From positions 3,088,687 through 3,132,343 of the forward strand of contig LS998015.1 in NCBI GenBank assembly GCA_900498245.1: 43,657 bases of DNA. Reading direction: 5' to 3'. The DNA is from Candidatus Zixiibacteriota bacterium. GTDB lineage: Bacteria > Zixibacteria > MSB-5A5 > GN15 > PGXB01. Under the pieces are notes generated by a model. That model was not told where the DNA came from and searched no databases. It worked only from the letters and a program-made list of their open reading frames with translations. The number at the start of each line of letters is the position of its first letter. The stretch's first letter is position 1. Positions 33,281 through 41,434 of this stretch are shown here, in pieces. Position numbers and translations under genes: made by a program.

Positions 33281-34648
33281 TCATTTTTCTTTCTTGGTGT
33301 CGAGAACTTTTTTCAACCGGGCCGCAAACGCTCCCGAGAGATCCCCTTTATTGGGATAGGTCTTCAGGAAGCCCCGCTCCGAGACAATTTCGCGGTCGAA
33401 ATATTCTTCGGCCGATTCGAGGGCGAAATCTTTCCGCCGCGCCAGAAATTCCTCGACCACCTGATCGTTTTCGTGACGGATAATGGTGCAGGTGGAATAT
33501 ATCAGGATGCCCCCCGGCTTGACCAGTTTGGCGGCCTTGTCGATCATCATGCTCTGCACCTTGAAGAGGCGCTCGACATCCTTGAGTTCTTTGGTCCAGC
33601 GCAGATCGCTGTGTTTGCCGGCATTGCCCCATCCGGAGCAGGGGGCGTCGAGCAGAACGCGGTCGAACGGCTCGGCATTGAATTCCAGGACATCGGCGGC
33701 GACGGGATTGATAATTTTTATCCCCATCCGGCGGCTGTTCTCCATCATTATTTCCAGCCGGGCATGGGAGCGATCGACCGCTGTCACCATCCCCTTGTTG
33801 CGCATTTTGACCGCCGCATAGGTCGCTTTGCCGCCCGGGGCGGCGGCCATATCGAGGACGCTCATCCCCATTTTGGGATTCATGAGCCGAACCGCCATCC
33901 CGGCTGACTCGTCCTGGATATATATCTTTCCCGTTTTGATCAATTCGTTGTCCATCGGGAAGGCGCCGTCCTCGACATGAAAAAATTCCGAAAGATATTT
34001 GCCGGTGTGGTACTTGATCCCCGATTTCTGTAAATATGTGGCGACCTCCTCCGGTTTGGCCTTGAGGAGATTCACTCGGAAAGTGATTTGCGGCGGCTCG
34101 TTCATGCTTTTCAGCAGTTTCTCGGTTTCTTCCATCTTGAATTCGTTCAGGCAGTACTCGACAAACCATTCCGGGTAGGAGTAAAAATCGGCGAGATGAC
34201 GCATCGGCTCTTCTTTTTTATCGCGGAAAGCGACCCGTTCGGGATTGCGGATGGCGGCCCGCAGGACGGCATTGACGACTTTGGCCCGCGGTTCATCGCA
34301 GAAATACCGGGTCAGATTGACCGACTCCGAAACGGCCGCCGCATGCGGAATCCGTTCCATGAAAAACAATTGGTAGAAGCCGAGCCGAAGAATATCGACC
34401 ATGCGACGGGGCATTTTTTCCGACGGTTTACTCAGGAAGAAGCGCATATCATGATCGAGGCGCCGTTTCAATTTTATTCCGCCATTGACCAGTTGCCGCA
34501 AGAACCGGATATCGAGCGGACTGAATTCGCGCCCGGCGATAATTTGCGTGACGGCTTCTTCGGAGGTATGCTTCCCCGCTTCCACCAATCCGAGCACTTC
34601 GACCGCCGCCGCCCGCACCGGGTCGAATTTTTTCCTCGTTTCCGCCAT
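33281..34648 (-). CDS. rsmB: 16S rRNA (cytosine-C5)-methyltransferase RsmB
   Basis: The 455 residues contain the N-terminal NusB-like domain (about 8-140: RAAAVEVLGLVEAGKH, FLRQLVNGG, VNAVLRAA) and a C-terminal Rossmann methyltransferase with the AdoMet loop DMAAAPGGKA, motif IV DAPCSGWGN and the catalytic cysteine motif STCTI. Both cysteines needed for m5C chemistry are present. RsmB methylates C967 (E. coli numbering). It starts two bases after the radical SAM gene stop. Confidence 0.95.
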   Translation of the reverse strand: MAETRKKFDPVRAAAVEVLGLVEAGKHTSEEAVTQIIAGREFSPLDIRFLRQLVNGGIKLKRRLDHDMRFFLSKPSEKMPRRMVDILRLGFYQLFFMERIPHAAAVSESVNLTRYFCDEPRAKVVNAVLRAAIRNPERVAFRDKKEEPMRHLADFYSYPEWFVEYCLNEFKMEETEKLLKSMNEPPQITFRVNLLKAKPEEVATYLQKSGIKYHTGKYLSEFFHVEDGAFPMDNELIKTGKIYIQDESAGMAVRLMNPKMGMSVLDMAAAPGGKATYAAVKMRNKGMVTAVDRSHARLEIMMENSRRMGIKIINPVAADVLEFNAEPFDRVLLDAPCSGWGNAGKHSDLRWTKELKDVERLFKVQSMMIDKAAKLVKPGGILIYSTCTIIRHENDQVVEEFLARRKDFALESAEEYFDREIVSERGFLKTYPNKGDLSGAFAARLKKVLDTKKEK

Positions 34649-34650
34649 AG

Positions 34651-37176
34651 TTAAAACTCCATCGGGGTGAAGCGATTTCCGGCCGGATCGATATGAAGCA
34701 GGTCTTTGCGATGTATGATAAGGGCCGGTAGAAATTTTTCATCGGCAATGCCGGCCGCCTGAATCACTTCGGGCGGACGGGCGTACCCGCCCGAACCGAC
34801 GCCCAGTTCCATATGGATGGCCGGCTTCGATGGTACAATCGTGCCGCTCTCGAGGCAGCGGATCTCGAATATCGCCGGACGGATATCGACCTGTTTCACT
34901 TCTTCCTTGCCTGCCCGATTGATTTCAATTGTCTCCCGGGAAAGTAAAGCGGTAATTTTCTCCTCGCAATCTATTTTATTTTCGAGAACGACTTCATAGA
35001 CGGCGCGATTGAGTTTGCTCGAGAGCGATTCTTTCATATTAATCAGGGAACGGGCCATGATAAGGGAAAAACCGTCGGGCAGGGCGCCCCTCAGCCGGTT
35101 GGCCATGTCGGAGGTGAATGGTCGTTCCAGCGCCAAATCGAAATATTCGGCTTCGGAAGTGTATCCCAATGGCAACGGCGGCCCGAAAGACATTTTCATA
35201 TGGGGATGAAACCCCTGCGAATATTCGACCGGCAGTTCCGAGCGGCGCAGGGCCCTTTCAATCACCCGGAGATTATCCAGGTGTGATAAGAATCGTGTCA
35301 GTCCGGTCCGTCCCCATTTCACCCGAACCTGTCCTTTGGTCGGGGCGACCGAGGCTTTGGCGGCGGCTTTTTTGCGGGAGCGACCGAAACCGTCATCCTC
35401 GTCCGGTTGCGGTTCCTCGGCGGGAATAAGCGGCTCAGTCCGGCGCGGCGATTCACGGAGCATGGTGGAGGTGCGGTTTCGTTCTTTCACCAGATGCTCC
35501 TGAGAAACATCGAGTTCAATATGGGACCACGGCAGGACTTCCGAGAAAGATTTCCCTTTCAAATAATCGTGGGGATTTATCCCGCTTTTCTCAAAGGCGT
35601 TCAGCCACAATTGAAAATCGAATCCCTCCGACCAGCCGTCGAAGCGCGCTCCCATGCGGAAGGCGGTTTCGATAACAGCGGCCATCTCCTGCCCGCCCCG
35701 CCCGAGGACACCTTCAAGAAACGACAGATGCGGGTCGCGCAGTTTGACGGCGACAAAGGCGTTGCCGGCGTTGCGGCGGATATATTCCCCTTTTTCCGCG
35801 ACCGCCTCCGGCGAGGGCTGCTCATCCCACTGGAACGGCGTATGCGATTTCGGCGAAAAGGGGGAAATCGTGACATTGATAGAATTTTTCCCGCGAACTT
35901 CGCGGGCGATACGGCTGACGGTACGAATCATCGTGACAATTCCCTGAATGTCCTCATCGGTTTCGGTCGGCAGGCCGATCATAAAGTACAATTTCACCAG
36001 GTTCCAGCTGTTTTGGAAGGCCAGGCGAATGGTATCATACAGGTCATTATCGGTGATATCTTTGCGGATAACCGCCCGGAGCCGTTCGGACCCGGCCTCG
36101 GGCGCGAAAGTCAGCCCGGTCTTGCGGGTCATCTTGATGGCATTAATCAGTTCCAGGGTCAGGGCGCCGGGGCGAAGCGACGGCAGCGACAGCGCCACTT
36201 TTTTCGGGAGCAACTCCCGCGACAATCGCACGGTCAGCGGGACAATATCGGGATAATCGCCCGAAGAGAGCGACAGGAGAGTGACTTCATCGAACCCGGT
36301 CCGGGCGATCTGGTCGTGAATCTGGGCGGCGATTTCTTCTTTGTCACGGGGACGGGTGGGACGATAGATGGCGGTCGCCTGACAGAAACGGCAGCCGCAC
36401 GGGCAACCCCGCATGATTTCGACCGACAGACGGTCATGCACGGTTTCGATGAACGGGATAATCGGCTGTGACGGATAAATCGATCGCGGCAGGGATTTGA
36501 CGCGGAAACTCCTGATTTTTTCCGGAGCAAAAGCGGCAGACGGCTTATGCGTTGCTGAATCGTAAAATTTTGGAATATAAACCGACGGTATCTCCTGCGC
36601 CAGTTTTTCCAGTTTCTTGTCGCGGGACAATTCCCGGTTTTCATGCAGGAGCGTCAGTAATTTAATGATATTCTCTTCAGCATCCCCGATATGGAAAATA
36701 TCTATGAAAGGCGCCATCGGTTCGGGATTATGCACCACCGGCCCGCCCGCGATAATGAGCGGATCATCTTCACCACGACCGGCGGAGCGAAGAGGGATAC
36801 CGGAAAGTTCCAGAATATTCAGAAGGTTGCTGTATACCATCTCATAGGCGAGAGTGAAACCGACCAGATCGAATTCTTTCAGCGGACGATGCGATTCCAG
36901 CGAAAAGTACGGGATATTATTGGCGCGAATTATTGCTTCGGCGTCCCGGTCGGGGGCGTAGAATCTCTCGCACAGAAAACGGTCGTCTTTGTTGATGATA
37001 TTATAGAGAATCTGGGTGCCGAGGTATGACATCCCGATTTCGTACATATCGGGGTAGCCGAGGGCCATTTTGAGACGGTTTTCCGGCGGCTTGACGATTT
37101 GTCCCAGTTCGCCACCGATATACCGACCCGGCTTAATGACAAAGGGAAATAATTTTTTTTCGAGGAGAGATCGCAT
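34651..37176 (-). CDS. Radical SAM protein fused to DUF2344 (TIGR03960/TIGR03936 type)
   Basis: The 841 residues begin with a B12-binding-like region (about 30-190), followed by the radical SAM core with Cys258, Cys262 and Cys265 in a C-x3-C-x2-C cluster motif (an extra Cys260 lies inside it). Next come GLTFAPEAGSERLR and FSPKSHTPFQW. After a charged linker (about 560-620) the DUF2344 domain starts with VRVKWGRTGLTRFLSHLD and holds SQGFHPHMKMSFGPPLPLG. The fusion is conserved near rRNA/tRNA modification genes in many bacteria, but its reaction is not established. The ATG is 15 bases from an upstream terminator hairpin with no ribosome site. That may mean a leaderless transcript or read-through. 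Confidence 0.93.
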   Translation of the reverse strand: MRSLLEKKLFPFVIKPGRYIGGELGQIVKPPENRLKMALGYPDMYEIGMSYLGTQILYNIINKDDRFLCERFYAPDRDAEAIIRANNIPYFSLESHRPLKEFDLVGFTLAYEMVYSNLLNILELSGIPLRSAGRGEDDPLIIAGGPVVHNPEPMAPFIDIFHIGDAEENIIKLLTLLHENRELSRDKKLEKLAQEIPSVYIPKFYDSATHKPSAAFAPEKIRSFRVKSLPRSIYPSQPIIPFIETVHDRLSVEIMRGCPCGCRFCQATAIYRPTRPRDKEEIAAQIHDQIARTGFDEVTLLSLSSGDYPDIVPLTVRLSRELLPKKVALSLPSLRPGALTLELINAIKMTRKTGLTFAPEAGSERLRAVIRKDITDNDLYDTIRLAFQNSWNLVKLYFMIGLPTETDEDIQGIVTMIRTVSRIAREVRGKNSINVTISPFSPKSHTPFQWDEQPSPEAVAEKGEYIRRNAGNAFVAVKLRDPHLSFLEGVLGRGGQEMAAVIETAFRMGARFDGWSEGFDFQLWLNAFEKSGINPHDYLKGKSFSEVLPWSHIELDVSQEHLVKERNRTSTMLRESPRRTEPLIPAEEPQPDEDDGFGRSRKKAAAKASVAPTKGQVRVKWGRTGLTRFLSHLDNLRVIERALRRSELPVEYSQGFHPHMKMSFGPPLPLGYTSEAEYFDLALERPFTSDMANRLRGALPDGFSLIMARSLINMKESLSSKLNRAVYEVVLENKIDCEEKITALLSRETIEINRAGKEEVKQVDIRPAIFEIRCLESGTIVPSKPAIHMELGVGSGGYARPPEVIQAAGIADEKFLPALIIHRKDLLHIDPAGNRFTPMEF

Positions 37177-37190
37177 TTGGGCTAAGATAT

Positions 37191-37221
37191 AAAAAAACCC
37201 GCCCTTTTCAAGCGGGTTTTT
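37191..37221 (-). terminator. Intrinsic terminator ending the DUF4388 operon
   Basis: AAAACCCGC (37194-37202) pairs with GCGGGTTTT (37212-37220). T-rich runs on both strands make it potentially bidirectional. It separates the operon ending at 37244 from the radical SAM gene. Confidence 0.85.
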
Positions 37222-37243
37222 GGAAACTCTAACTCAAAATCAA

Positions 37244-37429
37244 TCAACCATATACTTCGGAATGGTTGCACTTGCAGACGCCGACATTGCTGGTCTTGAA
37301 TTTCCAGCCGTTTCCGGTCCGTTCCGCCCTCACGAATTTGATAAAATTGATCGGCGACTCGCACACGGGGCAGTTCACCACATGCTTCTTTTTCGACGCT
37401 TTATCCGCGAAACTCTGTTTCTTTGCCAT
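37244..37429 (-). CDS. Small zinc-ribbon protein
   Basis: The 61-residue protein has CPVC (20-23) and a later CKC near residue 53-55, enough to form a zinc ribbon, within a lysine-rich context. GAGGAG lies about 10 bases upstream of the ATG. It overlaps the preceding gene by 29 bases. Fold is inferred; the function is unknown. Confidence 0.7.
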   Translation of the reverse strand: MAKKQSFADKASKKKHVVNCPVCESPINFIKFVRAERTGNGWKFKTSNVGVCKCNHSEVYG

Positions 37430-37649
37430 AACTCGATATCTCCTCTATTTCAATACGACTATTCTCTAACTCGAATATCTCTTCTTTGACCGCCAACAAG
37501 AGCGCGGTCGTGGCCTGTAATATACGAAATTCGAGCCGTTCTGTAAACTGATTTTCGGCCGTCTTAAAGAATCCTGAAGCGGCCCGATAATCCTTATTTT
37601 TCAGGGCCTCGAGCGCTTTGAAATAGGCCTTCTCGCCGTCAGCCAGCAT
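37401..37649 (-). CDS. Small helical (TPR-like) protein of unknown function
   Basis: The 82-residue product is predicted helical, with one TPR-like pair (KAYFKALEALKNKDYRAASGFF) followed by a leucine/alanine helix and an acidic tail. A GGGGGAG site precedes the ATG at 37649 closely. It overlaps its neighbours on both sides (11 and 29 bases), as expected in a compact operon. Confidence 0.6.
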   Translation of the reverse strand: MLADGEKAYFKALEALKNKDYRAASGFFKTAENQFTERLEFRILQATTALLLAVKEEIFELENSRIEIEEISSYGKETEFRG

Positions 37650-38286
37650 GGCTCCCCCCGCTTTTCGCCTGTTCTATCTCTTTGAGTCGCTTCACAAAAG
37701 GCCCGACTTTGTAGCCGTTCATTCGCATGAAATATATCATCGATGCCGCCAGATGGATATACATCGGATCCTCTTTGGCCTCCGCCGATTTCAAGACATC
37801 ATCGAGGATGGTCAAAAGATGCTCGCCCTTATTCGGCTCATATTCGAGAAATTCGGCCTCTTTCTTGAGCATCTCCAGAAATTTTTCGGTGATATTCGGC
37901 TGATCGCTCTCGGCTTTCCCCTTCAATATCAGCCGCCGTTTGGGGACAATCCCCTGTTCTTTCCAGTGCTCGATCTCATCGGCCAGTTTATCGGTCTCGG
38001 TGTCGGAGCGATCCATCCCGGATTGAATTTCATTCAACAGGTTGGCGATGCTCGAAATCTCGAATTCCTTCATGTCCTTAATATCTAACAATCCCTTGTT
38101 CCGCGCGAACCAGTTCCCCAGCCGGTTATTGATAAACCGCCCCTTCATCGAATCCCGGGCGATATCATCGAGCGTATCGATACTCTGAAAATGCTCCAGG
38201 CGGGCGGTTTCCGCCTCGACCGCCTGACGAAGGAAATTTTCAAGGGTCGTTTCCAGTTTCTTAAGGGTTTCCAGACGCGCCAATTG
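37639..38286 (-). CDS. Hypothetical coiled, helical cytoplasmic protein
   Basis: The protein is about 215 residues, highly charged and helical throughout (runs such as RLETLKKLETTLENFLRQ and DKLADEIEHWKEQG), with no membrane segment and no family I recognise. I take TTG at 38286 as start because AGGGAG lies eight bases upstream. A GTG at 38346 would overlap the DUF4388 gene by 35 bases and lacks a site. Its position suggests partnership with the DUF4388 protein. Confidence 0.65.
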   Translation of the reverse strand, partial: QLARLETLKKLETTLENFLRQAVEAETARLEHFQSIDTLDDIARDSMKGRFINNRLGNWFARNKGLLDIKDMKEFEISSIANLLNEIQSGMDRSDTETDKLADEIEHWKEQGIVPKRRLILKGKAESDQPNITEKFLEMLKKEAEFLEYEPNKGEHLLTILDDVLKSAEAKEDPMYIHLAASMIYFMRMNGYKVGPFVKRLKEIEQAKSGGSHAG

Positions 38287-38311
38287 ATTCACTCCCTGAA
38301 TCTTGATACTT

Positions 38312-39196
38312 TTAAATCTCGTCGGTTTCTTTATTGGCCGGGACACCGAAATCCCGAATATTCTGCGTTACCGTCCGCTCCGGCGCGGTCGTTTTGGTCT
38401 TTCGGGTGAGATATTCTTCGAGAAGTCCCGCCACTTTGTCGACCATCGCCGCCAGCCGGTCGCCTTCCGGTTCCGGTTTGCCGATTACCCGCACCAGTCC
38501 CGCCAGTTTGAGCGCCCCCAGTTTGCGGACGGCTTCAATTCTGGGTACTTTGGCCAGGTCGGCGATTTCAGCAATGGTGCGCCGTCCGTTGACCATCGCC
38601 AGCAGGTTCCACTCGTCGGACTGAAGCGAAATATCGGTCCGTCGCTCGGGCGAAGCCGGCGACATGATCAGGATACTATTCAAATCGGGAATTATTTCTT
38701 TGATACGGTTCATTTCATCCATGCGGCGCATTCCTTCCAGGATGGCATTCTCGACCGAGATATCGACCGTGATTTCCTCGTCGGTGGGGTACTGGTTCTC
38801 ATAAAACTTGAACGATCCGCTCTCCCAGTTGAGGAGGGAATAGATCAGTTCTTCCACCTGGCGGCGAACCACGGTTTCCAGATCGGTGCGGTTGATAAAC
38901 GCTTTTTCGATTAAAATCTGGCCGAGACGTTTGGAACTGGAGGTCTCGGCCTGGGCCCCGACCGCCTCGGACAACTGCTCGGAGGAGATTTTCCCTTTTT
39001 CGCGGAGGAGTTGCCCCAGATGGAGGGTCTGGCGGGGGCCGTAGCCGTAAACGATTTTCCCCTTTTTGAAATAGACCATGACGATATCATCGTCTTTCTG
39101 GATGCCGAGGGTTCCGGTCTTACGGCCGTTGGCGATTAACTGGAAAATTTCGGGGAGGGTGAATCGCCCGATTTTGCCTTGTAGGTCCTGTTCCAT
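38312..39196 (-). CDS. DUF4388 (PATAN) domain protein
   Basis: The 294 residues begin with the DUF4388 pattern: LQGKIGRFTLPEIFQLIANGRKTG, then VYFKKGKIVYG, then LGQLLREKGKISSEQLSEA. A second helical part (LLNWESGSFKFYEN) and a winged-helix-like C-terminal region follow (NGRRTIAEIADLAKVPRIEAVRKLGAL, about 209-235). DUF4388 proteins occur with two-component and gliding/type IV pilus regulators as protein-interaction modules. It is first of four overlapping genes and has a GGAG ribosome site. Confidence 0.85.
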   Translation of the reverse strand: MEQDLQGKIGRFTLPEIFQLIANGRKTGTLGIQKDDDIVMVYFKKGKIVYGYGPRQTLHLGQLLREKGKISSEQLSEAVGAQAETSSSKRLGQILIEKAFINRTDLETVVRRQVEELIYSLLNWESGSFKFYENQYPTDEEITVDISVENAILEGMRRMDEMNRIKEIIPDLNSILIMSPASPERRTDISLQSDEWNLLAMVNGRRTIAEIADLAKVPRIEAVRKLGALKLAGLVRVIGKPEPEGDRLAAMVDKVAGLLEEYLTRKTKTTAPERTVTQNIRDFGVPANKETDEI

Positions 39197-39359
39197 TGAT
39201 TCTCCAGATTAATGTTCAGCCAAGAATATAAACGGGTTAAACGGTTTGTCAATGAGATAAATTTTCTAATTTTTGCGCTAAATGTATTGAGAAGTAATGA
39301 AAGCAATCTGTTTTCAAAAAGTGATATTAATAAGCAAAAAGATAACTAAATTGCTTTCG

Positions 39360-39440
39360 GTGCGCGGTAGACTTTAGTTTGCCCTGGGATAATTGAGAGA
39401 AGACCGAGTGCCTTCGTGCGCGGCAGACTTTAGTCTGCCC
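39360..39440. repeat. Two direct REP hairpins, RAYT3 family, left border
   Basis: GTGCGC then GGTAGAC/GTTTGCC (39360-39383, imperfect) and GTGCGC then GGCAGAC-TTTA-GTCTGCC (39416-39440, perfect). Both have the tag on the left, outward from RAYT3. Confidence 0.9.
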
Positions 39441-39464
39441 GTATGTCCATAAAGGAAAATAGCA

Positions 39465-39983
39465 ATGGTACTTCGTCGCCGCCTGCAAAAGGACGGGCCG
39501 TCCGTGATTTTCGTAACCACCACCGTGGCCGATTGGAAACCGATATTCTCAAACGAAACTAATGCGGATATCTGTCTAAATCAACTCAATGAATGCTTGT
39601 CTTTCTTTGATGTTTCTCTCATAGGCTACGTCCTTATGCCTGATCATTTGCACCTTTTACTCGCACTTCAAGAAGCTAGACTGATATCGAAATTTATGCA
39701 AAGGTTTAAGGGACTTACATCAGTTAAAATCAAAGAAATCCGGAACATAATAAATAACGGCCCGGATCAACATACGTTCAGACTGTGGAGGCCGCGTTTC
39801 GACGATATTATTATTGTCTCAGAAGAGCAATTTAGAATCAAGCTTAATTATATTCATCAGAATCCGGTCAGAGCTGGGTTGGTTCTGGATGAAATTGACT
39901 GGAAATATTCGAGTGCCCGCGACTGGCTTTCGGATCGCGCCGGACCTTTGAGGATCGACAAAGATTACGAGTGGACAAGATAG
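39465..39983 (+). CDS. REP-associated tyrosine transposase (RAYT3, Y1/HUH family)
   Basis: The 172 residues contain MPDHLHLLLAL (His-Leu-His, about 59-61), WRPRFDDIIIVSEEQF and the tyrosine in NYIHQNPVRAGLV, then KYSSARDW. AAAGGA precedes the ATG by a good distance, unlike the other two RAYTs. GC content is below that of neighbouring core genes. It should process the GTGCGC-tagged hairpins on either side (inference from position). Confidence 0.93.
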   Translation: MVLRRRLQKDGPSVIFVTTTVADWKPIFSNETNADICLNQLNECLSFFDVSLIGYVLMPDHLHLLLALQEARLISKFMQRFKGLTSVKIKEIRNIINNGPDQHTFRLWRPRFDDIIIVSEEQFRIKLNYIHQNPVRAGLVLDEIDWKYSSARDWLSDRAGPLRIDKDYEWTR

Positions 39984-39988
39984 GCGAC

Positions 39989-40013
39989 GGGCAGACTAAA
40001 GTCTGCCGCGCAC
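39989..40013. repeat. REP hairpin, RAYT3 family, right border
   Basis: GGCAGAC (39990-39996) and GTCTGCC (40001-40007) surround TAAA, followed by GCGCAC. It is the exact mirror image of the left border and starts six bases after the RAYT3 stop. Confidence 0.92.
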
Positions 40014-40055
40014 GGGAATGAGATTTATATTTAGAAAGGAACAATATTATATTCA

Positions 40056-40733
40056 ATGAATGATTCACCTTCTGAGATGCAGCTGGATTCCAGGAATTCC
40101 AAATGCCCAAGTTGCGGGGCCGCCATTGCGAAAAAGCCGCAACGCAAGGTCAAATGCCAATCCTGTGGCAACTATATTTTTGTCCGTACTGACCCCATTA
40201 CAAAACAAAAAATTCTTCTAAATGAAGAAGGTGTCAGGCTAAACCAAATCGAATGGGAAAAAATTGTGGCTCGCCATGATTGGTTTCATCAATTAAACTT
40301 GCCTGGATTGAATGATGAGTTATTTGATTCGACCAAGTCCCATTTATCCCAGCAATCCGTGAGGCCTGTTGATGATCTAGATGTCATCAATTCGTTTATT
40401 CACCATTATGAGACACAAAACATTTCTTTACATGAACTAAAAATGATTTATTTGGCGACAGCCCACTTTCTAAACAAACTTGGCCATAACGCATTTGAGA
40501 TGCAGCAAAAGGCCGCTCGAATGGAGTTACTTAGCTATAAGGGCCAAGAAATTAGAAAAGTCGAAGTGCTGACATCGAGTGATTGTTGTAGCGCCTGCAA
40601 TAAATGGAGTGGTAGGATATTTGCCATTGATGAGGCATTAAAGCTAATGCCAATACCATGTAATAATTGCTCAAATATCGTATATGAGGGTAAGGCACCA
40701 TTTTGTCGATGCTGTTACGTCGCGGTTTTGTAG
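40056..40733 (+). CDS. AT-rich protein with N-terminal zinc ribbon and C-terminal cysteine cluster
   Basis: The 225-residue protein has an N-terminal zinc ribbon (CPSCG near 17-21, CQSCG near 34-38). The helical middle has no known motif. A C-terminal cysteine-rich segment contains SSDCCSACNKWSGRIF, PCNNC and CRCC. The last pattern (D-x-C-x-x-C-x-x-W-x-G, then C-R-C) resembles the C-terminal metal site of phage minor-head (SPP1 gp7/Mu F-like) proteins, but the rest does not. Function unknown. It is strongly AT-rich and lies between RAYT3 and another REP cluster, consistent with acquisition. Confidence 0.7.
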   Translation: MNDSPSEMQLDSRNSKCPSCGAAIAKKPQRKVKCQSCGNYIFVRTDPITKQKILLNEEGVRLNQIEWEKIVARHDWFHQLNLPGLNDELFDSTKSHLSQQSVRPVDDLDVINSFIHHYETQNISLHELKMIYLATAHFLNKLGHNAFEMQQKAARMELLSYKGQEIRKVEVLTSSDCCSACNKWSGRIFAIDEALKLMPIPCNNCSNIVYEGKAPFCRCCYVAVL

Positions 40734-40737
40734 CCCG

Positions 40738-40887
40738 GTAGGTCAGGATCGTCTTCGATCCTGACATCTGTCTGACTGCCTGTGCGCGGCAGATGTCCAC
40801 ATCTGCCCAAGGGCCGATATGGTGCAGGGCAGAAAAGATGTCGGGTTTCTCATCCCGGCAGGAGCCGGAATTCGAGACCCGACCTAC
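40738..40887. repeat. REP mosaic after the zinc-ribbon gene
   Basis: GTAG plus GTCAGGATCG/CGATCCTGAC (40738-40765), GTGCGC plus GGCAGATGT/ACATCTGCC (40782-40807), and GTCGGGTTTCTC/GAGACCCGAC plus CTAC (40840-40887, with inner CCGGC/GCCGG stem). Three hairpin families stand in a row. Confidence 0.88.
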
Positions 40888-41248
40888 AATTGCCTGGGGT
40901 GGGCCTGTACTATAATGCCTGTCTCTCAAATCAACGCAAATACTATATCAATTTGATGTGAAATGTCTCGCGGGGCCAATAGGTACAGAGAGGTATATAG
41001 TTATGTTATTCTGCAGACAAAAACCAATCGATCCCGGCCCGGCGTTATTGCCGCCTTATTTTACGCCAAAATATCGCCGTAATATCAACACGATCAATTG
41101 GTTGAGAGAAAAGACGCAAAAAATGGGGCCCCCCTTTTGTATCAGAAAAGCAAACCCACCGCGCCTTATCTTTTTCCCTATTACGGACTTGCACCATTAT
41201 TTTGCTCCCGGTTCGACCTGACTCTTCATTGTCGGGCAAGGAGTTATA
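40888..41248. other. Intergenic region upstream of the pnt genes
   Basis: No gene is supported. An 87-codon frame (40958-41221) has no ribosome site and unremarkable composition. A TATAAT at 41244-41249 could be a -10 element, but the same bases follow AAGGAG and form the start of a short frame. Confidence 0.4.
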
Positions 41249-41434
41249 ATGGACCCGTTATCACCGGTTTATCGCTTTTTCACGTTTTCCGGCCGGAAAA
41301 TAGTTTCCAAAAATCCATTTTACATGCGTAATTGGGAAAAAGGAATTATGATTCCAGAATGGCGGGAATATGCCGACGGCTCCCGGCCACGGCAACCCCC
41401 TATCAAAAACCTGGATAACCGGAGTTCGATATGA
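41249..41434 (+). CDS. Possible 61-codon leader peptide overlapping pntAB
   Basis: The frame has AAGGAG five bases before its ATG, and its TGA overlaps the pntAB ATG as ATGA. Both are features of a real, coupled gene. The peptide (aromatic and basic, ending NLDNRSSI) matches no family I know, and the overlap could be chance. Confidence 0.3.
   Translation: MDPLSPVYRFFTFSGRKIVSKNPFYMRNWEKGIMIPEWREYADGSRPRQPPIKNLDNRSSI

Larger units (their letters stand above)
39360..40013. mobile_element. RAYT3 unit: transposase gene between inverted REP hairpins
   Basis: A RAYT gene is bracketed by GTGCGC-tagged hairpins with TTTA/TAAA loops. The right copy (39989-40013) is the mirror image of the left ones. 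It is the third such unit in the window. Confidence 0.8.

Noticed and set aside
40958-41221. 87-codon frame before the pnt genes
   Set aside because: No ribosome site, no recognisable sequence, and it lies in a low-complexity intergenic stretch.
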